Assembly (NCBI RefSeq): GCF_900188155.1 | Contig: NZ_FZOG01000004.1 | Location: 248,001 to 312,000, forward strand | Length of the DNA stretch: 64,000 nt | From: Pseudomonas segetis | Lineage (GTDB): Bacteria > Pseudomonadota > Gammaproteobacteria > Pseudomonadales > Pseudomonadaceae | Direction: 5' to 3' | Shown: in pieces, positions 7,200-17,233 of the stretch | Numbering within the stretch: the first letter of the stretch is position 1 | Layout: the number at the start of each line of letters is the position of its first letter | The notes under the pieces: generated by a model | Databases searched by the model: none | What the model was told of the DNA's origin: nothing | What the model saw: only the letters and a program-made list of their open reading frames with translations | Made by a program: the position numbers and the translations under genes

Positions 7200-9185
7200 T
7201 TATGAAGGTTGGCGTTGCGAATGGGGTGCAGCGGCAAGTGTGCCGGCAAGCGCCAGGCGCACGTTCAGTCTGAAATGGCTGCCCCTGCCCGGCTGCGACT
7301 CGTGGCTCAGGTCACCGTCAAGCAGGGCGACCATCTGCCGGCAAATAGCCAAGCCAATGCCCAAGCCACCAAAGCGCCGGGTCATCGAGCCGTCCAATTG
7401 CTGGAAGCATTGGTACAAGGAGTGGTTATGGGCCTGGTTGAAGCCCGCACCGGTATCAATCACATCAATGCACAACGGCACATCACCCCGGGCGCCAGGT
7501 TGCGAACTGATGCGCAAGGTCACGCTGCCTTTATCGGTGAACTTAATCGCATTATCCAGGAGAATGCCGATACTCATGCGAAGCTTGGCCAAGTCACCTT
7601 CCAACTCATCGGCCAGCGCCTCATCGTACTCAACCACGAACTCCAGGCCCTTGCCCTGTGCAAGCGGCATGTACTGGTCGCTCAGCGAATCAATCAATAC
7701 CCGCAAGCTGAATGGCTCGCACAGAGGATACAAGCGGCCAGCCTGCAACTCCGTCAGGACCAGGATGTTATTGATCATGCGCATCATTTCTTGCGCGGAA
7801 CCCTGGGCCATGGCGCGATACTGCTCCATTTCATTGTCCAGGCGAACGGTTTGCAACAAGTCCAAAGAGCCAATCACTCCATTCATGGGCGTGCGCAATT
7901 CGTGGCTGATGGTCGCCAGGAACTCGTCCTTGAGCCGATTATTGTTGGCCAGCGCCTGGTTGAGCGACTCCAGCTCACGCCGGGCCGACTGCAAAATAGC
8001 GGTGCGCTCTTCCTTGAGAACGTTGATCCTGTCCGCCAGGGCCAGGGACAGCAGTGCCACCTCAAGTGCCGAGCCAATCTGGCTGGCGTACATGGTGATA
8101 AACACGTTTGGCAAAAAGCCGAGAACCATAAGCGTATTGACGATGCCACCGAGCAAAAACGCCGACCAGGCAAAGATGAAGTAACGCGCCACGCGCATGC
8201 CGCTCAACCAGGCATTCAGGCCCGCCCAGAAAACCACCAGGGTAAAGACCAGCGCCAGGTATGTGGCAAGGCGTAGTGACAAGGCATAGCTGGCGGTCAA
8301 GGCCAAGACCATCACCAGCACCGCCACCAGCATCACAATAAGCAGAGTGCGATCTAGCCACTTGCCATGATGGGAGGTTTGCAAAAAACTACGCGCGAAC
8401 TGGGTGCCGAAAAATGTCGCGGAGCCGATCAAGAAGGGCGTGGCGGCATTCGCCCACCATGGGCTCTCAGGCCAGAAATACGCGATACCCGCGCCGTTCA
8501 CCGACACCTGGTAAAGGCCAAAGGAGGCAATATACAGAATGTAGTAAAGGTAGCTGGTGTCGCGCACGCTGAGATAGATGAACAGGTTGTAGACCATCAT
8601 CCCCAACAGCACGCCGTAGATGATACCCAGCACATATATGCGCGTCGGTTGGCTTTCTATATAGGCATTCGGCGCCCAAAGCTTCAACGGTGCCTGGATG
8701 GACCCCTGGCTTTGCAGGCGCAAATAGACCCGCCGGGGCTGGTTGGGTTGCAAGCCCAACTCGAACAGGAAGTTATTGTTTTTGATTTCCCGCGAAGCAT
8801 AAGGCAGGGCGTCACCCGTCCTGCGCTGCAGGTCGAAACCACCTCGGCCGTTGTCGATATAGAGCATCAGGTGATCGAGTGGTGGATAGGCCAACTCCAG
8901 CAGCCAGGATTTCTCGCCAGTCGCCTGCAAGGGTTGGTAATCCAGATCGACACGCAGCCAAAATACCGACCGCGAGTAACCGGCATTCAGTACCTGTTCA
9001 GATTGGCGCTTGAAACGCGGCGCAAAGTCAGCCGACGAGACTTGATCAATAGTGGCAGCACCACTGGCGTCTTCAAGTACATAGCTCTCGCGACCCAAAT
9101 CTACTGATCGCGTATGTTCATCAAATGTCACGGCCCCGGCCAACACCGGCCAGACAGCAAGCAACAGGATCAAAATGGTGCGCAT
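7200..9185 (-). CDS. ladS: LadS-type 7TMR-DISM sensor histidine kinase without receiver domain
   Basis: The 661-residue protein has a signal peptide, a periplasmic 7TMR-DISMED2 domain (about 25-175), seven membrane segments (about 183-385), a short coiled coil, HisKA with H-box TISHELRTPMNG (His near 428), and HATPase_c with N-box LLDNAIKFTD, DTGAGF and GGLGIGLAI. In P. aeruginosa the gene between the same TetR gene and thiD is ladS, which feeds the Gac/Rsm network. That LadS is about 795 residues and ends in a receiver domain; here the frame stops about 20 residues after the ATPase fold, and only 129 bases separate it from the TetR start. Orthology rests on architecture and position. Confidence 0.85.
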   Translation of the reverse strand: MRTILILLLAVWPVLAGAVTFDEHTRSVDLGRESYVLEDASGAATIDQVSSADFAPRFKRQSEQVLNAGYSRSVFWLRVDLDYQPLQATGEKSWLLELAYPPLDHLMLYIDNGRGGFDLQRRTGDALPYASREIKNNNFLFELGLQPNQPRRVYLRLQSQGSIQAPLKLWAPNAYIESQPTRIYVLGIIYGVLLGMMVYNLFIYLSVRDTSYLYYILYIASFGLYQVSVNGAGIAYFWPESPWWANAATPFLIGSATFFGTQFARSFLQTSHHGKWLDRTLLIVMLVAVLVMVLALTASYALSLRLATYLALVFTLVVFWAGLNAWLSGMRVARYFIFAWSAFLLGGIVNTLMVLGFLPNVFITMYASQIGSALEVALLSLALADRINVLKEERTAILQSARRELESLNQALANNNRLKDEFLATISHELRTPMNGVIGSLDLLQTVRLDNEMEQYRAMAQGSAQEMMRMINNILVLTELQAGRLYPLCEPFSLRVLIDSLSDQYMPLAQGKGLEFVVEYDEALADELEGDLAKLRMSIGILLDNAIKFTDKGSVTLRISSQPGARGDVPLCIDVIDTGAGFNQAHNHSLYQCFQQLDGSMTRRFGGLGIGLAICRQMVALLDGDLSHESQPGRGSHFRLNVRLALAGTLAAAPHSQRQPS

Positions 9186-9509
9186 TCAGCCCCGCGGTAA
9201 CGTGATGACCGACAACTTCGGACTGCGCCGTGAGCCCCAACTCACTTATTTGACGCCGTCTGGCATGCCTGTTTCTTCGAATTATCGACACGATATCACA
9301 GGCTAAAACCTGCAATAAGCAACCTTCTCACATATTATGCAGTAACTTGACCAGCTCACATTTAGCCAAAGGTTTTAACCCAAGCTGAAATCCTGACACA
9401 TGGGTCAGGCAAGCGTTCTAGCCACCCGCTTTAAAATCGCCAATCGCTATAGCGCCAGACATTCATGTCGCAGGCCAATATCCGCGATTTAATGATAAGC
9501 TCGCGCACC
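9186..9509. promoter_or_regulatory. divergent ladS/thiD intergenic region with a palindrome
   Basis: About 320 AT-richer bases separate the divergent ladS and thiD starts and must hold both promoters. I could not fix either promoter with confidence. An 18-bp near-perfect palindrome, CCTGACACATGGGTCAGG (9392-9409, 8 of 9 pairs), stands out. I looked for a thiamine pyrophosphate riboswitch and found none of its conserved loops. Confidence 0.4.
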
Positions 9510-10304
9510 ATGAAAATGCCTACTTCCCGCCCAGTAGTACTTTGCCTGTCTGGACACGACCCAAGTGGTGGTGCCGGTTTGCAGGCCGATATCGAAGCGC
9601 TGCTCGCTCAGGGCTGTCACGCTGCACCTACGGTGACTGCCTTGACCGTTCAGGACACTGTCAACGTGAGTGACTTCCGCGTGCTGGATCGCGAATGGGT
9701 GCTGGCGCAAGCCAATGCCGTCATCGCCGACCTGCATGTCGAGGCGATCAAGCTGGGCATGCTCGGCTCGGTCGAAATGGTCGAGACGGTGCTGGAGATC
9801 CGCGCCAAGCTGCCCGGTATTCCCCTGGTCTGCGACCCCGTTCTGCGCGCAGGAGGTGGTGGCGCGCTGGGTAAGGATGAAGTCGGGTACGCCATGCGCG
9901 AACGACTCTTCCCGGCCTCAACAATTGCCACGCCCAACCTGCCCGAAGCCCGGATCCTGGCCGAATTGCCTGATGGCAGCGCCGATGAGTGCGCCGCCAA
10001 ACTGCTGCCCTTCATCGAACACCTGCTGATTACCGGCGGCCATGGTGACGAGCACGAAGTACACAATCGCCTTTACTCGCGCGGCGGCGACCAACACACC
10101 TTCACCTGCCAGCGCCTGCCTGGGAGCTATCACGGTTCGGGTTGCACCCTGGCGAGCACCTTGGCAGGACGCCTGGCGATTGGCGAAGAGTTGATCAGCG
10201 CCGTGCGCACAGCTCTCGACTACACCTGGCGCACCCTGCGCGACGCAGAACGGCCCGGCCAGGGCCAATTTATTCCACGGCGCCTGCCGTTGGATGGGGT
10301 CTGA
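9510..10304 (+). CDS. thiD: hydroxymethylpyrimidine/phosphomethylpyrimidine kinase
   Basis: The 264-residue ThiD phosphorylates HMP and HMP phosphate to HMP diphosphate, the pyrimidine half of thiamine. The ribokinase-fold motifs are clear: [17 protein letters not shown] near the N-terminus, the central [12 protein letters not shown], and the C-terminal anion hole region [14 protein letters not shown]. The start is taken at ATG 9510 (ATG 9516 is equally possible); codons further upstream add 15 residues not seen in the family. It leads thiE and hemL, the standard Pseudomonas order. Confidence 0.95.
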   Translation: MKMPTSRPVVLCLSGHDPSGGAGLQADIEALLAQGCHAAPTVTALTVQDTVNVSDFRVLDREWVLAQANAVIADLHVEAIKLGMLGSVEMVETVLEIRAKLPGIPLVCDPVLRAGGGGALGKDEVGYAMRERLFPASTIATPNLPEARILAELPDGSADECAAKLLPFIEHLLITGGHGDEHEVHNRLYSRGGDQHTFTCQRLPGSYHGSGCTLASTLAGRLAIGEELISAVRTALDYTWRTLRDAERPGQGQFIPRRLPLDGV

Positions 10305-10317
10305 TGGAGAACATCCG

Positions 10318-10941
10318 ATGAAATTGCGCGGGCTCTACGCAATTACCGACAGCCAGCTTCTGGCAGGTGACAAGTTGCTGCCCTATACCGAGGCGGCGCT
10401 TGAAGGTGGCGCCAGGCTACTGCAGTACCGTGACAAATCGACCGATGAAGCACGACGCCTGCGCGAGGCTGAAGCATTGCGCGGGCTGTGTGATCGCTAC
10501 GGCGCAGCCTTGATCATCAACGATGACGCAGAACTGGCAGCACGTCTCGGCGTCGGCTTGCACCTGGGCCAAAGTGACGGCTCGCTGGCAGCCGCGCGAG
10601 CCCTGCTGGGCCGCAATGCCATTATAGGCGGCACCTGCCACGCCGAGCTTGAGCTGGCGCAGAACGCAGTCAGCGAAGGGGCCAGCTACGTCGCCTTTGG
10701 CCGCTTTTTCAACTCAAACACCAAGCCGGGTGCGCCGAGTGCGACTGTCGAACTGCTTAACCAGGCCGCGACTCGCTTCCACCTGCCAATCGTGGCGATT
10801 GGCGGCATCACCCTTGAGAACGCCCCGCAGTTGATCAGCGCAGGCGCCAGCATGATTGCAGTTATTCACGGGCTGTTTGCCGCCGACTCGGCCGCTGAAG
10901 TCGAACGCCGCGCCCGTGCGCTCAGCGCGCTATTTAACTAG
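10318..10941 (+). CDS. thiE: thiamine-phosphate synthase
   Basis: The 207-residue ThiE joins HMP diphosphate with the thiazole phosphate to give thiamine phosphate. TIM-barrel landmarks are LYAITDS at the start, [27 protein letters not shown] and the phosphate loop IVAIGGIT. It starts at ATG 10318 with GGAGA upstream, 13 bases after the thiD stop, so the two are co-transcribed and catalyse consecutive steps. Confidence 0.95.
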   Translation: MKLRGLYAITDSQLLAGDKLLPYTEAALEGGARLLQYRDKSTDEARRLREAEALRGLCDRYGAALIINDDAELAARLGVGLHLGQSDGSLAAARALLGRNAIIGGTCHAELELAQNAVSEGASYVAFGRFFNSNTKPGAPSATVELLNQAATRFHLPIVAIGGITLENAPQLISAGASMIAVIHGLFAADSAAEVERRARALSALFN

Positions 10942-11009
10942 GCCGCAGGCCAACCACAGATTAAATTTTGCAGGGCTCAATTGCCCTGCGCAGACTTTAA
11001 GAGGCTCCC

Positions 11010-12299
11010 ATGTCACGCTCAGAAACCCTGTTTGCCAATGCCCAGCAACACATCCCAGGCGGCGTCAATTCCCCGGTTCGCGCCTTCAAGAGTGTGGGCG
11101 GTACTCCCCTGTTCTTCAAACACGCCGCAGGTGCCTATGTCACTGACGAAGACGACAAGCGCTATGTCGACTACGTGGGCTCCTGGGGCCCGATGATCCT
11201 TGGCCACAGCCACCCGGAAGTGCTTGACGCGGTACGCAAACAGCTGGAGCACGGCCTGTCTTACGGCGCGCCAACAGCCATGGAAACCGAAATGGCCGAC
11301 CTGGTGTGCAGCATAGTGCCGTCCATGGAAATGGTGCGCATGGTCAGCTCCGGCACCGAATCGACCATGAGTGCAATCCGCCTGGCCCGTGGCTTTACTG
11401 GCCGTGACTCGATCATCAAATTCGAAGGCTGCTACCACGGCCATTCCGACAGCCTGCTGGTCAAGGCCGGCTCCGGCGCATTGACCCTTGGCGTGCCAAG
11501 CTCACCAGGCGTACCCGAAGCCTTCGCCAAGCACACCCTGACCTTGCCCTTCAACGACATCGACGCCGTGGCCAAGTGCCTGGAAGAAGTCGGCAAGGAA
11601 GTGGCCTGCATCATCGTCGAGCCTGTGGCAGGCAACATGAACTGTGTACCGCCAGCGCCCGGCTTCCTTGAAGGCCTGCGCGAGCAGTGCGACAAACATG
11701 GCGTGGTGTTGATCTTCGACGAAGTCATGACCGGTTTCCGCGTTGCCCTGGGCGGTGCTCAGGCGCATTACGGCGTGACGCCAGATCTGTCGACCTTCGG
11801 CAAGATCATCGGCGGCGGCATGCCCGTTGGCTGCTTCGGCGGCAAACGCGAGATCATGAGCCACATCGCTCCGCTGGGCCCGGTTTACCAGGCTGGCACC
11901 TTATCCGGCAACCCGCTGGCCATGGCCGCCGGGCTGACCACGCTGCGCCTGATCAGCCGCCCGGGCTTCCACGCCGAGCTGAGCGACTACACCGCTCGCT
12001 TGCTGCAAGGCTTGCAAGAACGCGCCGATGCTGCAGGGATCGCCTTCACCACCACCCAAGCCGGCGGCATGTTTGGCCTGTACTTCACCGAACGCAAGAG
12101 CATCAGCAGCTTTGAAGACGTGATGAGCAGCGACACCGAACGCTTCAAGCAGTTCTTCCACCTGATGCTCAAGGGTGGCGTGTACCTGGCGCCTAGCGCA
12201 TTCGAAGCCGGCTTCACTTCGATCGCACTTGGCGACGCAGAACTCAAGCTGACCCTCGATGCAGCCGAGAATGCGTTCGCCGAGATGTCCAAAGCCTGA
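11010..12299 (+). CDS. hemL: glutamate-1-semialdehyde 2,1-aminomutase
   Basis: The 429-residue, PLP-dependent HemL converts glutamate-1-semialdehyde to 5-aminolevulinate, the C5 route to haem. The PLP lysine lies in [14 protein letters not shown]. Other family marks are [10 protein letters not shown] near the start, [27 protein letters not shown] and [11 protein letters not shown]. It follows thiE by 68 bases in the standard Pseudomonas order. Its stop overlaps the next start (ATGA at 12299), coupling it to the membrane protein downstream. Confidence 0.96.
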   Translation: MSRSETLFANAQQHIPGGVNSPVRAFKSVGGTPLFFKHAAGAYVTDEDDKRYVDYVGSWGPMILGHSHPEVLDAVRKQLEHGLSYGAPTAMETEMADLVCSIVPSMEMVRMVSSGTESTMSAIRLARGFTGRDSIIKFEGCYHGHSDSLLVKAGSGALTLGVPSSPGVPEAFAKHTLTLPFNDIDAVAKCLEEVGKEVACIIVEPVAGNMNCVPPAPGFLEGLREQCDKHGVVLIFDEVMTGFRVALGGAQAHYGVTPDLSTFGKIIGGGMPVGCFGGKREIMSHIAPLGPVYQAGTLSGNPLAMAAGLTTLRLISRPGFHAELSDYTARLLQGLQERADAAGIAFTTTQAGGMFGLYFTERKSISSFEDVMSSDTERFKQFFHLMLKGGVYLAPSAFEAGFTSIALGDAELKLTLDAAENAFAEMSKA

Positions 12300-12952
12300 T
12301 GCAGTACAGCACTGCCGCCAGCGATGCATTGCTGGCGCTGGCTTGCGTCGCCAGCGTCATCATCGTTGGCAGGGCCCGGGCGCGTTACCACGAAGCCGAT
12401 CAACCGGCCTTGTTCTGCGCCCTGCTTGGGTTCGCCCTGACAGCTGGCGCTGCTATTTGCGGCAGCGTGCGCTATGGCCTGGACCCTGACTGGCAAGGCA
12501 CCCATCTCTGGCTGAGCCAGGCCAGCACCTTCCTCGGCCTGCCCCTGATCGGCTGCGCAGCCTTGGCGTTAAGCCGCAGCTGGGCCTGGAGTCGAAGCAA
12601 CTGGGGACGGATACTGCTCGGCCTGTGCGCCTTCTTCGAACTGGCACGGCAACTTAATCAACTGGCTGAGTACCGCTTGCTGCTGAACCTCAGCACCCTC
12701 GCGCTGGTGCTCTACGCCGGAATCATCCAGCGCCACAACAAGGCCTTGATCTGCGCGGCAGCCGCTGCGGCTGGACTCTTTGCAGTCGCAGGCCTGGCTG
12801 TTGGCACCAATGGCTACTTGGGTGGCATACGCCGGGTAGACCTGTTTCACCTGCTGCTGACACCCGCCTATCCGCTACTTGCCTGGCTATTATTGAAACT
12901 GCCAGGGCATAGCGCGGTCTCAACTCAAACCGGTGAGCCAACAAGGCAATAG
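12299..12952 (+). CDS. conserved membrane protein downstream of hemL
   Basis: The 217-residue protein has about six hydrophobic segments, spread along the chain from residue 8 to about 200, with short loops and a polar tail. I do not recognise a named domain. The position directly after hemL, with a four-base ATGA overlap, matches a hypothetical gene after hemL in P. aeruginosa and suggests co-translation. A 14-bp perfect palindrome GCTCGCCGGCGAGC begins at the stop codon (12952-12965). Confidence 0.8.
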   Translation: MQYSTAASDALLALACVASVIIVGRARARYHEADQPALFCALLGFALTAGAAICGSVRYGLDPDWQGTHLWLSQASTFLGLPLIGCAALALSRSWAWSRSNWGRILLGLCAFFELARQLNQLAEYRLLLNLSTLALVLYAGIIQRHNKALICAAAAAAGLFAVAGLAVGTNGYLGGIRRVDLFHLLLTPAYPLLAWLLLKLPGHSAVSTQTGEPTRQ

Positions 12953-13175
12953 CTCGCCGGCGAGCCATTTAACCGCTCAAGCTGCGGATTTAAATGAAAT
13001 AAATACGGTTTTCCTGTGAATCCACACGGGACGCAAAGCCGCCGTATTACAGCTATTTACGATAAACACCCTAAACACTTTGTAAGAACACCGCTGCTTA
13101 TTTCATAATGTGACACCCGCCACGTTTTACGGGCCACTCATTAGTCGTATTGCACTGCGAGGAACACGGACTTTC

Positions 13176-13721
13176 ATGAACCGCACCGGCCGCGCCCTTT
13201 CTCTGGGCTGCCTGCTGCTTCTGCCCTTACTCGCTTTTGCGGGCGGTAATTCGCTGCTTATTCCGGCGACAGGGAGCTGCTCACTAAACACCGCTCCCGA
13301 AGAACTGCCTGACGCACTTGAAGCGTGTCTGGCATCCGCCAATGCAGGCGATCCCCAGGCAGCCTTTGAGCTGGGTGAGTTCTATTACGATGGTGAACGC
13401 GCGCCCCGCGACCTGCAACAGTCGCTCAACTGGTTCGAGCAGGCCTCACTCAAGGGCCATGCGCAAGCGCAGTATCACCTCGGCATGATGTTCTTTCGTG
13501 GCGAAGGCGTGCAGGCCAACAATATTCAGGCCTACATTGTGCTGAAGATGGCGGCAGTCAACGGCTCGGACCAGGCCATGGACAGCGCAGACCTGATTGC
13601 CGCGCAAATGCAGCGCAGTGAGCTGGAAATTTCCAACCAGGTGCTGGGGCAGATATTCCGCAACTACCTGCAGGAACTGCAGACAGCCGAACATATAACG
13701 CCTTTCAACCCCCTACCCTAG
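13176..13721 (+). CDS. exported Sel1-repeat protein
   Basis: The 181-residue product begins with a signal peptide (basic MNRTGR, then a leucine-rich core ending near LLAFAGG). Two Sel1-like repeats follow at about residues 57-130, recognisable by GDPQAAFELGEFYYDGE and the GHAQAQYHLGMMFFRGEGV pattern. Sel1 repeats form helical scaffolds for protein contacts, so a periplasmic adaptor role is likely but the partner is unknown. The start is ATG 13176; the open frame upstream has no signal-peptide character. As I remember the P. aeruginosa order, no such gene lies here, so it may be a lineage-specific addition. Confidence 0.85.
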   Translation: MNRTGRALSLGCLLLLPLLAFAGGNSLLIPATGSCSLNTAPEELPDALEACLASANAGDPQAAFELGEFYYDGERAPRDLQQSLNWFEQASLKGHAQAQYHLGMMFFRGEGVQANNIQAYIVLKMAAVNGSDQAMDSADLIAAQMQRSELEISNQVLGQIFRNYLQELQTAEHITPFNPLP

Positions 13722-13777
13722 CGGACAGGCGCACCAATGCTGCTGAACAGTGTTGATGCGCCAACAACAGGTCCGGC

Positions 13778-14101
13778 CTACTTGTCAGGCATCGGCATGG
13801 GGAACGGCATGATATTGCCGCCACCCTTGGCCTCGCTGATCTTCGGTGTGCCCAGGCGCTCGACCTCATCAATTCGAATAATTGAATGCATCGGCACAAA
13901 GCTGCGCACGACGCCATCAAACTGTGCCTTGAGTTTCTCTTCACTCGGGTCGACTACGACCTGGGTGCGCTCGCCAAAGACAAACTCCTCCACCTCCAAA
14001 AAGCCCCACAGATCACTTTGAAAGATCTGCTTGGCGTACATTTCGTACACCTGACCCTGGTTAAGAAAAATCACTTTATAGATAGGTTCGCGCTTGCTCA
14101 T
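13778..14101 (-). CDS. DUF1820 family protein
   Basis: The 107-residue acidic/basic mixed protein opens with MSKREPIYKVIFLNQGQVYE and contains GFLEVEEFVFGERTQVVVDPSEEKL, features of DUF1820, a small cytosolic family of unknown function. A glycine-rich, methionine/proline tail ends the chain. It is divergent from miaB, as in other Pseudomonas. No enzymatic motif is visible. Confidence 0.88.
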   Translation of the reverse strand: MSKREPIYKVIFLNQGQVYEMYAKQIFQSDLWGFLEVEEFVFGERTQVVVDPSEEKLKAQFDGVVRSFVPMHSIIRIDEVERLGTPKISEAKGGGNIMPFPMPMPDK

Positions 14102-14205
14102 ATAGGCAGTTTAGTCGGGCCAGAAAAATAACGGGCGCGAATCATAGCATGCAGCCAGCCAGGTATAGGCCCTATTGCTGCTTGCGACCAACCATCAACA
14201 ACCCC

Positions 14206-14234
14206 TAGGAACACAAGCGCTTGGGGCTTATAAT
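14206..14234 (+). promoter_or_regulatory. presumed miaB promoter
   Basis: A perfect TATAAT at 14229-14234 lies 32 bases before the miaB ATG. A weak -35 (TAGGAA, 14206-14211) sits 17 bp upstream. The -10 is convincing; the -35 is poor, so an activator or a different -35 may be used. Confidence 0.5.
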
Positions 14235-14266
14235 GCGCGGTTCTTCGAATCACCCTTTGAGCCCGC

Positions 14267-15610
14267 ATGACCAAGAAGCTTTACATCGAAACCCACGGCT
14301 GCCAGATGAACGAGTACGACAGCTCGCGCATGGTCGATCTTTTGGGCGAACATCAAGCACTGGAAGTTACTGAACGCGCCGAAGATGCAGATCTGATTCT
14401 GCTCAACACCTGCTCCATCCGTGAGCGCGCGCAAGACAAGGTATATTCCCAGCTGGGCCGCTGGCGTGAACTGAAACTGGGCAACCCGGACCTAGTCATC
14501 GGGGTCGGAGGCTGCGTTGCCAGCCAGGAAGGCGCGGCAATTCGCGACCGCGCGCCCTATGTCGACGTGGTATTTGGCCCGCAAACCCTGCACCGATTGC
14601 CGGAAATGATCAACGCCGCACGCACCACCAAGCTGCCGCAAGTTGATGTCTCCTTCCCGGAAATCGAAAAATTCGACCGCCTGCCAGAACCACGCATTGA
14701 CGGGCCGACCGCCTACGTTTCGGTGATGGAAGGCTGCAGCAAGTACTGCACCTTTTGCGTAGTGCCCTACACCCGCGGCGAAGAAGTCAGCCGCCCCATG
14801 GCCGACGTGCTTTCAGAGATCATCCACCTGGCCGAGAACGGTGTGCGCGAGGTGACTCTGCTCGGGCAAAACGTCAACGGTTACCGGGGCGACACCGGCG
14901 ACGGCCAGACCGCCGACTTCGCCGAGCTGCTCTATGCGGTCGCAGCGATCGACGGCATTGACCGTATTCGCTACATGACCTCGCACCCGCTGGAGTTTTC
15001 CGACGCACTGATCCAGGCCCACGCGGACATCCCGGAACTGGTCAAATACCTGCATTTGCCTGTGCAATCCGGTTCCGACCGGATTCTCGCGGCCATGAAG
15101 CGCAACCATACGGCGCTTGAGTTCAAGTCACGGATTCGCAAGCTCAAGGCCGTGGTTCCGGAGATCCTGATCAGCTCCGACTTCATTATCGGTTTCCCGG
15201 GCGAAACCGAGAAAGACTTCGAGCAGACCATGAAACTGGTCGAGGATGTCGGCTTCGACTTTTCCTTCTCGTTCGTCTACAGCGCGCGCCCTGGAACGCC
15301 AGCCGCCGACCTGCCCGACGACACCCCCGAGGAGCTGAAAAAACAGCGACTGAAGATCCTGCAGGATCGCATCAACCAGATCGGCTCGGCCAACACACGA
15401 CGCATGGTCGGTAGCGTCCAGCGCATTCTGGTCAGCGATTATTCAAGGAAAGACCCTGGCATGCTGCAAGGCCGCACCGAGAACAACCGCGTGGTCAACT
15501 TCCGCTGCGACAACCCGAGCCTGATTGGCCAATTTGTCGACGTAATGATCGACAGCGCCCATTCTTACTCGCTGCGTGGCAGCCTGATTACCGACCCGGG
15601 CGCAGAATAA
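14267..15610 (+). CDS. miaB: tRNA-2-methylthio-N6-dimethylallyladenosine synthase MiaB
   Basis: The 447-residue radical-SAM methylthiotransferase adds a methylthio group to i6A37 of tRNAs. The N-terminal domain supplies three cluster cysteines ([30 protein letters not shown]). The radical-SAM motif is [22 protein letters not shown] domain closes the chain. Both [4Fe-4S] sites are intact and the length is normal. It heads the miaB, ybeZ, ybeY, ybeX, lnt cluster, but a 134-base gap follows it. Confidence 0.97.
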   Translation: MTKKLYIETHGCQMNEYDSSRMVDLLGEHQALEVTERAEDADLILLNTCSIRERAQDKVYSQLGRWRELKLGNPDLVIGVGGCVASQEGAAIRDRAPYVDVVFGPQTLHRLPEMINAARTTKLPQVDVSFPEIEKFDRLPEPRIDGPTAYVSVMEGCSKYCTFCVVPYTRGEEVSRPMADVLSEIIHLAENGVREVTLLGQNVNGYRGDTGDGQTADFAELLYAVAAIDGIDRIRYMTSHPLEFSDALIQAHADIPELVKYLHLPVQSGSDRILAAMKRNHTALEFKSRIRKLKAVVPEILISSDFIIGFPGETEKDFEQTMKLVEDVGFDFSFSFVYSARPGTPAADLPDDTPEELKKQRLKILQDRINQIGSANTRRMVGSVQRILVSDYSRKDPGMLQGRTENNRVVNFRCDNPSLIGQFVDVMIDSAHSYSLRGSLITDPGAE

Positions 15611-15744
15611 ACCTGTGCAGCCCAATAAATCAGGGCCTTTCATACAGACTGGACTAAAGCCTATGCTGTTCATGCTTTCATGCGTGAACAGCTAAGGCTA
15701 TTCTTGCTCAACGACCCCTGCCGACTGGCGGCCAACTTATTATT

Positions 15745-16749
15745 TTGAACATACAGACAGAACCACATCATTTTATCCTCGAGCCGTTCGAAGCCAACCG
15801 CTTTGCCAATCTTTGCGGCCAATTTGATGAGAACCTGCGCCTGATTGAGCAGCGTCTCGAAATCGAAATCCGTAATCGCGGCAATCAGTTCGAACTGCTT
15901 GGCGATGGCGAGCAAACCCGCGCAGCAGAGCGACTATTGCGCCGCCTCTACCGTGAAGCCAAAAACACGGAACTGTCGCCCGACATGGTGCACCTGTTCC
16001 TGCAGGAGTCCGGCATCGAGGAGCTGAAAAACTCAACGGTCGAATCCAACGTAGCCCTGCGCACGCGCAAAGGCATGATCAGGCCGCGCGGTACCAATCA
16101 GCAGGCGTACGTCAAATCCATTCTTGAGCACGACATCAATTTCGGCATTGGCCCGGCAGGCACCGGCAAGACGTACCTGGCTGTCGCCTGCGCGGTTGAC
16201 GCCCTGGAGCGCGAGCAAATTCGCCGCATCCTGCTGGTACGCCCCGCAGTTGAAGCCGGTGAAAAACTCGGCTTCCTGCCTGGCGACCTGTCGCAAAAGA
16301 TCGACCCCTATCTGCGCCCGCTGTATGACGCACTGTACGAGATGCTCGGTTTTGAACAGGTAGCCCGCCTGATCGAAAAACAGGTGATTGAGGTTGCCCC
16401 GCTCGCCTATATGCGCGGCCGAACCCTCAACAACAGCTTTATCATTCTCGACGAAAGCCAGAACACCACGCTTGAGCAGATGAAGATGTTCCTGACCCGG
16501 ATCGGCTTCGGCTCCACCGCAGTGATCACCGGCGATATCACCCAGGTCGACCTGCCACGCGGCACCAAATCCGGCCTGACCCATGTGATAGAGGTTTTGC
16601 GCGACGTTCCCGGCATCAGTTTTACTCACTTCAAGCCCAAGGACGTGGTCCGCCACCCATTGGTACAGCGTATTGTCGAAGCCTACGAGCGCTTCGACGA
16701 GCGCACACAGGGCAAGCCCGCCAATGAACGAGGCAGCAACGATGCTTGA
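15745..16749 (+). CDS. ybeZ: PhoH-like ATPase YbeZ
   Basis: The 334-residue protein is a PhoH-family ATPase that works with the endoribonuclease YbeY in ribosome and RNA metabolism. Walker A is [10 protein letters not shown] and Walker B FIILDES. The N-terminal 120 residues form the PhoH-associated domain. The start appears to be TTG 15745: [20 protein letters not shown] matches the family opening and no in-frame ATG lies before conserved sequence. The Shine-Dalgarno is very poor, which may keep expression low. It overlaps ybeY by eight bases. Confidence 0.92.
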   Translation: MNIQTEPHHFILEPFEANRFANLCGQFDENLRLIEQRLEIEIRNRGNQFELLGDGEQTRAAERLLRRLYREAKNTELSPDMVHLFLQESGIEELKNSTVESNVALRTRKGMIRPRGTNQQAYVKSILEHDINFGIGPAGTGKTYLAVACAVDALEREQIRRILLVRPAVEAGEKLGFLPGDLSQKIDPYLRPLYDALYEMLGFEQVARLIEKQVIEVAPLAYMRGRTLNNSFIILDESQNTTLEQMKMFLTRIGFGSTAVITGDITQVDLPRGTKSGLTHVIEVLRDVPGISFTHFKPKDVVRHPLVQRIVEAYERFDERTQGKPANERGSNDA

Positions 16750-17200
16750 GCTGGACCTTCAAATCGCCAGCGATGCCGGCGATTTACCCAGCGAAGCGCA
16801 GTTTTTCAACTGGTGCGAGGTTGCCCTGCGCCAGCGTAGCGCTGACTCGGAGTTGACCATACGCCTTGTCGACGAAGCCGAGGGGCTGGAGCTCAACCAC
16901 ACTTATCGCCAACGCGAGTACGCCACCAACGTGCTCTCGTTCCCGGCGGACGTACCGGATGAAATGCTCGATATCCCGCTGCTGGGCGACTTGGTAATTT
17001 GTGCACCCGTGGTTACCCGCGAGGCAATGGAACAGGGCAAAGACCTGACCGCCCACTGGGCACACCTGGTGATTCACGGCTGCTTGCATCTGCTTGGTTA
17101 CGACCATATTGAAGATGCGCAAGCCGAGGAAATGGAAACATTGGAACGTAAACTGCTCGCCGAGCTGGGTCATCCCGACCCCTATGCCGACGACGAATGA
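16742..17200 (+). CDS. ybeY: endoribonuclease YbeY
   Basis: The 152-residue YbeY is a zinc-dependent endoribonuclease for 16S rRNA 3' maturation and ribosome quality control. The metal site H-x3-H-x5-H is complete in [15 protein letters not shown]. The start is ATG 16742, preceded at eight bases by ACGAGG; it overlaps the ybeZ stop, so the pair is translationally coupled. An in-frame ATG at 16724 is less likely because it lacks a ribosome site. Confidence 0.95.
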   Translation: MLELDLQIASDAGDLPSEAQFFNWCEVALRQRSADSELTIRLVDEAEGLELNHTYRQREYATNVLSFPADVPDEMLDIPLLGDLVICAPVVTREAMEQGKDLTAHWAHLVIHGCLHLLGYDHIEDAQAEEMETLERKLLAELGHPDPYADDE

Positions 17201-17233
17201 TTGATCACAAGCAAGGATCCTGAGTAAAACCCC

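Noticed and set aside
9186..9509. Thiamine pyrophosphate riboswitch before thiD
   Set aside because: The conserved CUGAGA and ACCUGA-type elements are absent; only a short palindrome is seen.
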